DNA of 27,505 bases from CAYOYK01 sp964408185 (GTDB lineage: Bacteria > Bacillota > Clostridia > Christensenellales > Aristaeellaceae), in NCBI GenBank assembly GCA_964408185.1, contig CAYOYK010000031.1:1-27505 (forward strand). The letters run 5' to 3'. The position numbers and the translations under genes are program-made. Positions 22,581 through 27,505 of this stretch are shown piece by piece. Below the pieces are notes generated by a model that worked only from the letters and a program-made list of their open reading frames with translations, was not told where the DNA came from and did no database searches. Each line of letters begins with the position of its first letter. The first letter of the stretch is position 1.

Positions 22581-23087
22581 ATGAAACGGAGCAAACGCTT
22601 CTTGGCCCTGCTGACGGGCCTGCTGATGGCCCTGCCGTGCCTTTGCGCGTCGGCGGGCGCGCAAACAGACCTCCCGCGCGCAAGCCTATCGGACGGGGCG
22701 ATGGAGTCGCTCCGCGCGCAGATGGGCTGGCTGTACGCATGGCAGGACGAGGAGACCGGCTTGATTCTCTACCAGCTCCCGGAGGCGGAGGACAACTGCG
22801 CCTACGGCCTTGCCGATGTGGATGGCACGACGATATCGCCCAGACTGTATACGGATCCCTTTTCGTTTGTCGAGGGCGTCGCGCTGGTGCGGTACGACGC
22901 TTTCTTTGCGTATATGCTGCCGGACGGCGGCATCCTCAGCGACGGCTGGACCTATGCCCAGCCCTTTGAGGGCGGCTATGCAATGGTGCAGCTCAACGGC
23001 CTGTACGGGCTGATCGACCACGCGGGGAGCGTCGTCGCGGAGCCGATCCACGACGAGCCCGTCGCGCCGGAGACGCTCGCACGGTAG
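22581..23087 (+). CDS. Secreted WG-repeat protein
   Basis: 168 residues from ATG 22581 with GGAAGGAG upstream. The signal peptide is about 1-26 (FLALLTGLLMALPCLCASAG, signal peptidase I type). The mature part contains at least one clear WG-type repeat, NGLYGLIDHAGSVVAEPIHD, and two weaker ones earlier (NCAYGLADVDGTTISPRLY and AYMLPDGGILSDGWTYAQPF). WG repeats form beta-rich extracellular modules; this one is short for the family. The upstream 150 bp is noticeably A/T-rich compared with its surroundings, but no textbook promoter was recognised. Its stop lies one base from the stop of the convergent MFS gene. The function is unknown. Confidence 0.78.
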   Translation: MKRSKRFLALLTGLLMALPCLCASAGAQTDLPRASLSDGAMESLRAQMGWLYAWQDEETGLILYQLPEAEDNCAYGLADVDGTTISPRLYTDPFSFVEGVALVRYDAFFAYMLPDGGILSDGWTYAQPFEGGYAMVQLNGLYGLIDHAGSVVAEPIHDEPVAPETLAR

Positions 23088-23088
23088 C

Positions 23089-24288
23089 TCAGCCCTCGGC
23101 GGGGGGAGCCTCCGGGACGGCCTCGCGGGCCTCCTCGCCGATCAGCCGGCGCGTCGGCCGCCAAAAGACCAAGCATCCGGCCAGCAGCATCGCGCCGTTG
23201 AACAGGAACACCGCCGGGATGCCGGTGCGCTCGCAGATCAGCCCGCCCAGCAGACTGCCGATCACCTTGCCCACGCCGAAGGTGGTCAGCGTCAGCACGC
23301 TCTGCGCGGAGCCGGCAAGCTCCGGCGGCACGCGCCGCGCCAAGTAGAACGCGGGGACAAACTCAAAGCACGCCATCACCGTAACGCCCAGCAGCTGGAA
23401 CGCGATAATCGGCGCGGCCGTGGAGCACAGCGCCAGCCCGATCCACCGCACGCCGTTGAGCAGCATGCCGATGAGCAGCCAGTTCCATACGCTCGTGCGC
23501 TTGATCAGACGGTCCGCAAAGAGCAGGAACGGCAGCTCCGGCAGCACGGACAGCAGCGCGATGACCGAGGCGGTATCGTTGCGGATGCCAAGGTCGCTCA
23601 AATGCTTGGTGAAGAACGACATGTAAAACTGCGAGCTGATGGTCGCAAACAGGATCATCCCCAGCAGCCAGCATACGTGCGGGTCGGCAAACAGCCTGCG
23701 CAGCGGCACGGGGTTTGCCTTGCGCTGATGTCCGGCCACGTTGGGCATAAAGAGCGTGATGCCGGCCGAGATCAGCGCGATAATGCCCATCAGCGGGTAA
23801 AGGTTGCGCATGCTCTGGCCCAGCAGCAGCCCCACCAGCACCAGCCCCAGCTGATAGCCTATGGTGCCCACCATGCGAACAGGCCCGTAGGGCCGATGGA
23901 CCTGGTTGCAATACTCCAGGCTGATGGTGGTCGCCACGGGCATGCCGCCCGTGCCGGCGATGGTAAAGCCGCAGACCGCGAGCATCAGCGGCCAAAAGCT
24001 GCCGCACAGCGGCACGCAAAAGCACGCGACCGCCGTGAGCAGCAGCGACGCCGTCATGACGTAGCGCTTGCGCGGCACACGGTCGCTGATGGCCCCAATC
24101 AGCGGCGCAAGGGCGAGCGCCACCAGCGACGGCACGCTGGTCAGCACGCCGATCAGGCTGTCGGTCATGTGGATTTCCTTATAAAAGGTGGATAAAAACG
24201 CGGTCAGCCCGTTGACGCTGAAATACACCAGATGATACGCGTACAGCGCGTAGTACGGGCGATTGACCGCCCATTTGTCGTTTGCCAT
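23089..24288 (-). CDS. Major facilitator superfamily transporter
   Basis: 399 residues, about 12 hydrophobic segments, from ATG 24288 with AGGAG upstream (MANDKWAVNRPYYALYAYH); an earlier in-frame start lies upstream of the promoter -10. The loop between helices 2 and 3 carries the MFS signature GAISDRVPRKRYVM. Two six-helix halves are separated by a cytoplasmic loop near NVAGHQRKANPVPLRRLF, and the second half has ADRLIKRTSVW. The layout resembles the LacY/nucleoside-symporter-like branch (MFS_1_like), but the substrate cannot be told. It has a strong own promoter and is divergent from the ECF sigma gene. The C-terminus is hydrophilic (EEAREAVPEAPPAEG). Confidence 0.88.
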   Translation of the reverse strand: MANDKWAVNRPYYALYAYHLVYFSVNGLTAFLSTFYKEIHMTDSLIGVLTSVPSLVALALAPLIGAISDRVPRKRYVMTASLLLTAVACFCVPLCGSFWPLMLAVCGFTIAGTGGMPVATTISLEYCNQVHRPYGPVRMVGTIGYQLGLVLVGLLLGQSMRNLYPLMGIIALISAGITLFMPNVAGHQRKANPVPLRRLFADPHVCWLLGMILFATISSQFYMSFFTKHLSDLGIRNDTASVIALLSVLPELPFLLFADRLIKRTSVWNWLLIGMLLNGVRWIGLALCSTAAPIIAFQLLGVTVMACFEFVPAFYLARRVPPELAGSAQSVLTLTTFGVGKVIGSLLGGLICERTGIPAVFLFNGAMLLAGCLVFWRPTRRLIGEEAREAVPEAPPAEG

Positions 24289-24330
24289 GGCGCTCCTGTC
24301 CGTCCGCGCGGCGCGCGGCCTCTGCTGTTC

Positions 24331-24358
24331 ATTATACAAGGGCGCGGCGGGTTGTCAA
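24331..24358 (-). promoter_or_regulatory. consensus sigma-A promoter for the MFS gene
   Basis: On the minus strand a perfect TTGACA (24358-24353), 16-base spacer, and a perfect TATAAT (24336-24331), 42 bases before the ATG. Confidence 0.85.
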
Positions 24359-24373
24359 GCGGAGGGCAGGCTC

Positions 24374-24415
24374 GTCGGGGAGCCGCCGCGCGCGGCGGGC
24401 TGCGCCTCCCCCGAC
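24374..24415. repeat. GC-rich imperfect palindrome between divergent promoters
   Basis: GTCGGGG (24374-24380) pairs with CCCCGAC (24409-24415), and the interior GCCGCCGCG/CGCGGCGG is itself self-complementary. It lies between the MFS and ECF promoters. It could be a regulatory fold, an insulator or another repetitive hairpin. Confidence 0.5.
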
Positions 24416-24486
24416 ATTGCCGGGGCTTGCCGGGGCAGCCGCAAAGCGGCGCCGTGGAGGCGTCGGCTTTTCTTTTTCTTCCAAAA

Positions 24487-24515
24487 TGCAACGTTTCTTG
24501 CAAAACTCCCGTATA
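24487..24515 (+). promoter_or_regulatory. ECF-type promoter, probably autoregulated
   Basis: TGCAAC (24487-24492), 17-base spacer, CGTATA (24510-24515). This resembles the TGAAAC-N16/17-CGTA pattern of Bacillus ECF sigma factors such as SigW. No sigma-A promoter was seen here. Location just before an ECF sigma gene suggests autoregulation. Confidence 0.55.
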
Positions 24516-24539
24516 GTGGGTGAAAGGAGTTGATGAGGG

Positions 24540-25055
24540 GTGAACGAAGCCTTGGTACCGGGCGACGTTCAGGAGCTGGAAAGGCTTATGATTACGTATG
24601 GCGACGGCCTCGTGCGCCTGTGCGCTATGCTGCTCCGCGATCGGGAGCTGGCAAAGGACGCGACGCAGGAGACGTTCCTCAAGGCATATCGCGCGCTGTC
24701 GACGCTCCGGGACAGAACGACCGAAAAGGCGTGGCTGTGCAAGATCGCCGTCAACGTCTGCAACGATGAAAGGCGCACCCATTGGTGGCGCATGACGGAC
24801 CGTCGCGTAACGCCAGACGACCTGCCGGAGGCGGGGCGCGAGGACGAGCGTCCCGACGAGCGGCCGCTGCTGGCGGTGATGAATCTGCCGGAGAAGTACC
24901 GCCGCGTGGTGCTGCTCCACTACTATCAGGGGTTCAGGCTGGAGGAAATCGCAACGATACTCGGCCTGCCCGCGTCCACCGTGCGAAGCCGCATGAAGCG
25001 GGCGAGGGACAGGCTGCACAGCGAGCTGGAAGGGTGGTATTTGGATGAAGATTGA
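24540..25055 (+). CDS. ECF-family RNA polymerase sigma factor
   Basis: 171 residues from GTG 24540; AAAGGAG lies at 24523-24529. Sigma-70 region 2 spans about 15-75 (ELAKDATQETFLKAYRAL, EKAWLCKIAVNVCNDERR) and region 4 about 110-165 (LPEKYRRVVLLHYYQGF, EEIATILGLPASTVRSRMKRAR). This is the two-domain layout of extracytoplasmic function sigma factors, which recruit RNA polymerase to stress or envelope promoters. It overlaps the following membrane gene by 11 bases, the usual sign of a cognate anti-sigma factor. The specific ECF group cannot be assigned by eye. Confidence 0.93.
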   Translation: MNEALVPGDVQELERLMITYGDGLVRLCAMLLRDRELAKDATQETFLKAYRALSTLRDRTTEKAWLCKIAVNVCNDERRTHWWRMTDRRVTPDDLPEAGREDERPDERPLLAVMNLPEKYRRVVLLHYYQGFRLEEIATILGLPASTVRSRMKRARDRLHSELEGWYLDED

Positions 25056-25947
25056 CTTGAAGCAAAGCGCCGATCGCCTCCTTTCCGACCTGCAATGGAC
25101 GGACGAGGACCGCGCAAGGGTGCTCGTTCAGGTGAGAGGAGAACCGATCATGAAAAAGAAAATGCGCTGGGCGACCGCGCTTGCGTGCGCACTGCTGATC
25201 CTATCCGTAACGGCGCTGGCGGTAACGCTGGTTCAGCGCTCCGAGCCGTCGAGCGTCACGGTGACCGCCAATCAGGCGCTCAAGGACAAGTATGGGCTGA
25301 CCGACGGGACCATCGGGTTGTTTGTCAAACAAGCCACGCAAACGGGCGACGAATGGACGGTCGATTACATCCCGGACGGGTACGCGCCCGCGCTGCTGGG
25401 GCAGTATCGGGTGCTCGTAAAGGACGGCAAGGCGACCGACGCGACGTGGAGCTACGACGATACGGACGTGGACTGGCAAAACAGCGAGGGCCTCGCCTCG
25501 CCCGTGTGGGGGCAGAAGCAGATGGCATATGCGCTCACGCACCCCGACGAGGCCTCGGCCGTCTCCGCGCCCCGGTACGAGCAAGCCTCGGCCCTGCCCA
25601 CGCCGCCGCCTGATCGGCAGGACGGGGACGCGTGGTGGATGGGGGAGCTGGTCTACCCCGCCGAGCCGACCGCGGACGACCTGACCAAGGAGCAGGCGGT
25701 TGCGATTGCGCGGCAGGCGCTGATGGAGGAGTACGGCCTTACGGCGGCGGATCTGGACGGCGCGGTGCAGCGCGGCGAGGACGCCGACGACGAAACGCTC
25801 TTTTACACCCGCGAATCAGGCAACCCCGTCTGGACGCTGGGCTTCTGGCTCGTCAAGGACGGCGTGGAGATGGACATCGGCGTGGTGGTGGACGCGCGCA
25901 CGGGCGAGATTTTGCTCACAAACCTGATGACGGGCGGAAACGGCTGA
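25045..25947 (+). CDS. Probable membrane anti-sigma factor with PepSY-like extracytoplasmic region
   Basis: 300 residues from ATG 25045, overlapping the sigma gene by 11 bases. Residues 1-35 are a short cytosolic segment (SADRLLSDLQWTDEDRARVL) of the kind seen in many Firmicutes ECF partners; no zinc-binding HxxxCxxC motif is present. One transmembrane helix lies at about 43-62. The outside part has a PepSY-like module near the C-terminus (TKEQAVAIARQALMEEYGL, VVDARTGEILLTNL). An in-frame ATG at 25150 (M36) has a better ribosome binding site, AGAGGAG spaced eight bases, so a shorter form without the cytosolic part may also be made. The anti-sigma role is inferred from gene order and topology. 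Confidence 0.8.
   Translation: MKIDLKQSADRLLSDLQWTDEDRARVLVQVRGEPIMKKKMRWATALACALLILSVTALAVTLVQRSEPSSVTVTANQALKDKYGLTDGTIGLFVKQATQTGDEWTVDYIPDGYAPALLGQYRVLVKDGKATDATWSYDDTDVDWQNSEGLASPVWGQKQMAYALTHPDEASAVSAPRYEQASALPTPPPDRQDGDAWWMGELVYPAEPTADDLTKEQAVAIARQALMEEYGLTAADLDGAVQRGEDADDETLFYTRESGNPVWTLGFWLVKDGVEMDIGVVVDARTGEILLTNLMTGGNG
25135..25152 (+). promoter_or_regulatory. internal ribosome binding site and ATG in the anti-sigma gene
   Basis: AGAGGAG (25135-25141), eight-base spacer, ATG at 25150, in frame with the anti-sigma candidate. It is stronger than the site before ATG 25045 (GAAGGG about eleven bases upstream). It would start the protein at MKKKMRWATALAC, just before the membrane helix. 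Confidence 0.55.
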
Positions 25948-25957
25948 TACTGCACAC

Positions 25958-25995
25958 AAAAGGGCGCTGCCGATAAAACGGCGGCGCCTTTATTT
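25958..25995. terminator. bidirectional terminator between anti-sigma and GNAT genes
   Basis: AAAGG(G)CGCTGCCG, loop ATAAAA, then CGGCGGCGCCTTTAT on the plus strand; one bulged G and a T:G pair. Read on the minus strand the same stem is followed by CCCTTTTGTG, so it can serve both converging genes. Confidence 0.8.
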
Positions 25996-26049
25996 GCCAA
26001 TTCCTCGCAAGCAACGGCTTTTCAGCCGCCCAAGCGCTTGCGGCGCGGG

Positions 26050-26577
26050 CTATTTGGTTCCTTCAGGGGGTCGCTCCACCCGGTACAGCACGTGCGGCAT
26101 GTCCATGTTGCGGTAATGCTTCGTCCATTCGTCTGCGACCGTCATGCCGTTGCGCTCCGCTACGCGGCGCGAGGCGGTGTTGGTATCGCGGATGATGGAA
26201 TGCACCGCGTCGGCGCGCAGCTGCTCAAACGCATAGGTCTTACAGGCGCGCGCGGCCTCCGTAGCGTAGCCTCGGCCCCAGTACGCACGCCGCAGCAAAT
26301 AGCCGATCTCCAGCACCTTCCCGTCGCGCCACGGCTGCCATGTAAGGCCGCACTGCCCGATCATATCGCCTGTCTCGCGCAGCACCATCGCCCACAGGCC
26401 GAAGCCGTACTCCGCGTAGCGCGCAAGCTGGCGGTCAAGCCACTCGCGTGTCTCCGCATCGGTAAACGCGCCATTGTAGGCGTACATCGTCGCCTCGTCC
26501 TGCATAATGGCCCGCAACGCAGGCTCGTCGGCAAGGGCCATCTCCCGCAGGAGCAGGCGCTCCGTTTGCAGCTCCAT
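26050..26577 (-). CDS. GNAT-family N-acetyltransferase (RimJ/RimL type)
   Basis: 175 residues from ATG 26577, with AAAGGGGCGAG upstream. Acetyl-CoA-dependent acetyltransferase of the Acetyltransf_3 group: it opens with the typical MELQTERLLLREM, has YGFGLWAMVLRETGDMIGQCGL (beta strands 2-4), and the acetyl-CoA-binding loop AYWGRGYATEAARA at about 97-110. RDTNTASRRVAERNGM supplies the conserved Asn helix. Such enzymes modify ribosomal protein N-termini, amines or drugs; the substrate here is unknown. It lies 12 bp after the frameshifted ASCH-like gene in the same direction and probably shares its promoter. Confidence 0.93.
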   Translation of the reverse strand: MELQTERLLLREMALADEPALRAIMQDEATMYAYNGAFTDAETREWLDRQLARYAEYGFGLWAMVLRETGDMIGQCGLTWQPWRDGKVLEIGYLLRRAYWGRGYATEAARACKTYAFEQLRADAVHSIIRDTNTASRRVAERNGMTVADEWTKHYRNMDMPHVLYRVERPPEGTK

Positions 26578-26589
26578 AAGCTCGCCCCT

Positions 26590-27056
26590 TTACCGCTTGA
26601 TTTTTTGAGGATCGTAGGCAATGCTGGTGCCCACCAGCACGTCCTCAATTTGATCGACAATCAGCCAATCGTCCATGTTGGACTGCTTATCAAACGGAAG
26701 CGGCGGGTTGATGGCCTGCGCATCCGCAAAGCCGACCAAGCAAAGGCATTTTTGTGCCAGCGCTCGCGCTGCTTAGGGGTGAGGGCCAGCCGCGCCGCGT
26801 TCTGATCGAACGTCGCGTTGATCTCGTCCTCCGTGAGCTTGACATAGTTTTGCACGTCCGTGACCGTTGCGCGCGCGGAGATGGCCAGCGAGCCCTTTTG
26901 CATAAAGTACAGGGCTTGGCCGATATCGACGCGGCTGTGAGGGATTTTTCGGCCCGCAGCCCCGCGCACGATCATTGTCTTTGTTCCCGCCAAAATGCGG
27001 TCCAGCGTGCGGTCGCCGGCTTTCCCCGCGTCGTCGCAATAAACAACATGAACCAT
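26590..27056 (-). pseudogene. ASCH/PUA-like protein gene with a one-base frameshift
   Basis: Frame 1 starts at ATG 27056 (AGAGGAGG upstream): MVHVVYCDDAG, then GDRTLDRILAGTKTMIVRG and VDIGQALYFMQKGSLAIS, which resembles the ASCH/PUA-like fold. After RERWHK it meets a run of five A (plus-strand T at 26749-26753) and continues as an unlikely Arg-rich tail that stops at 26661. Adding one base there restores a protein-like frame: KCLCLVGFADAQAINP, NMDDWLIVDQIEDVLVG, ending KIKR at the TAA 26592-26590. The restored product would be about 155 residues. It is either a real inactivating deletion, programmed slippage or a sequencing error. ASCH proteins bind RNA or modified nucleosides; the assignment is tentative. 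Confidence 0.75.
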
Positions 27057-27090
27057 CTTGCGGCCTCCTCTCGCGTATGCTTGCGAGCGA

Positions 27091-27120
27091 ATCATAGCAT
27101 GCCGGCGCGGGCCGCGTCAA
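27091..27120 (-). promoter_or_regulatory. promoter for the ASCH-like/GNAT pair
   Basis: On the minus strand TTGACG (27120-27115), 18-base spacer, TATGAT (27096-27091), 34 bases before the start codon. Confidence 0.7.
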
Positions 27121-27189
27121 GGGCTTGCATCCGCGCGGGAATTGCCGCGCGCGCCGGCCGCATTTTTTACGCCAAGCCGTCTCCGGCCA

Positions 27190-27218
27190 TTGACAGAGCC
27201 GCGCCGATTCATTATACT
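27190..27218 (+). promoter_or_regulatory. sigma-A promoter for alaS
   Basis: TTGACA (27190-27195), 17-base spacer, TATACT (27213-27218). Near consensus; it gives a 5' leader of about 70 bases. Confidence 0.85.
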
Positions 27219-27243
27219 AATTGGGCATTTTGTCTAACGCTGG

Positions 27244-27263
27244 GGGAGGCGGAAGCGCCTCCC
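27244..27263 (+). promoter_or_regulatory. hairpin in the alaS leader
   Basis: GGGAGGCG (27244-27251), loop GAAG, CGCCTCCC (27256-27263): a perfect 8-bp stem with a tetraloop, no T-run after it. It starts about 20 bases into the transcript and ends 17 bases before the GAAGGAG ribosome binding site. Possible mRNA-stability or control element; the leader is too short for a T-box. Confidence 0.55.
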
Positions 27264-27294
27264 TTCGATTGCATGTGGAAGAAGGAGAAAGCCT

Positions 27295-27505
27295 ATGATT
27301 CCCCAAACCGCCGCCGAGCTGCGCTCGATGTTCCTCAAATTCTTTCAGAGCAAGGGTCACGCTGTGATATCCAGCGCGTCGCTCATCCCGGAAAACGACC
27401 CCACCGTGCTCTTTACCACCGCGGGCATGCACCCGCTGGTGCCCTATCTCATGGGCGCGAAGCATCCGGCCGGCACCCGCCTGACCGACGTGCAAAAGTG
27501 CGTGC
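27295..27505 (+). CDS. alaS: Alanyl-tRNA synthetase, 3'-truncated by window edge
   Basis: The first 70 codons from ATG 27295, with GAAGGAG at 27281-27287. The visible sequence has the class II AlaRS N-terminus: AELRSMFLKFFQSKGHAVIS, SASLIPENDPTVLFTTAGM (motif 1 region), then HPLVPYLMGAKHPAG and LTDVQKCV. The enzyme charges tRNA-Ala with alanine in the cytosol. The GMHPLVPYL segment replaces the more common GMVQFKDYF wording and matches a subset of bacterial AlaRS. It is divergent from the ASCH-like gene, and the rest of the gene lies beyond the edge. Confidence 0.93.
   Translation, partial: MIPQTAAELRSMFLKFFQSKGHAVISSASLIPENDPTVLFTTAGMHPLVPYLMGAKHPAGTRLTDVQKCV

Noticed and set aside
27190..27295. 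T-box riboswitch before alaS
   Set aside because: The leader is only about 70 bases, has one hairpin and no terminator or T-box sequence.

Overview
The window looks like chromosome of a GC-rich (about two thirds G+C by eye), endospore-forming member of the Clostridia/Bacillota. The pointers are an intact spoIIAA-spoIIAB-sigF operon, a Gram-positive-type DnaE, a PolA with a dead proofreading domain, strong AGGAGG ribosome binding sites, GTG and TTG starts, and clostridial accessory proteins (M56/BlaR1-like, WG-repeat, SHOCT, ECF sigma with a PepSY-like partner). No phage, insertion sequence, CRISPR array, tRNA or rRNA was seen. It reads mainly as core genome, and I did not find a clearly new defence or mobile system. 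The most unusual material is repetitive DNA and several proteins with altered key residues.

Layout. 1-4088: dnaE, 5'-truncated by the window edge, with a repeat-built linker of about 300 residues before its C-terminal domain. 4089-4805: a 717-bp gene-free stretch full of hairpins and small repeats. 4806-6596: an M56 membrane protein lacking the HExxH metal motif. 6668-14860: a promoter followed by polA, coaE, a membrane-anchored lytic transglycosylase, an orphan family-5 solute-binding protein and a secreted CHAP/peptidoglycan-binding protein, all co-directional with short gaps. 14891-16342 (minus): sigF, spoIIAB, spoIIAA, overlapping one another. 16541-20307: a sigma-A-type promoter and the shikimate genes aroB, aroC, aroE, aroQ. 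The aroB-aroC junction carries about four and a half copies of a ~70-bp tandem repeat whose unit contains the last codons and stop of aroB.

20347-21220: a SHOCT-domain membrane protein. 21282-22373 (minus): a membrane-anchored metallophosphoesterase with altered metal motifs. 22581-23087: a secreted WG-repeat protein, converging on an MFS transporter (23089-24288, minus). 24487-25947: an ECF sigma factor with an ECF-like promoter and an overlapping membrane anti-sigma candidate. 26050-27056 (minus): a GNAT acetyltransferase behind an ASCH/PUA-like gene broken by a one-base frameshift. 27190-end: promoter, leader hairpin and the first 70 codons of alaS.

Functionally the window combines DNA replication and repair (dnaE, polA), CoA synthesis (coaE), wall remodelling (transglycosylase, CHAP), forespore commitment (spoIIA), chorismate synthesis (four of the seven usual enzymes) and envelope sensing (M56, ECF pair). 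Very long antisense reading frames occur opposite many genes. They are a by-product of GC-rich codon use and are not annotated.
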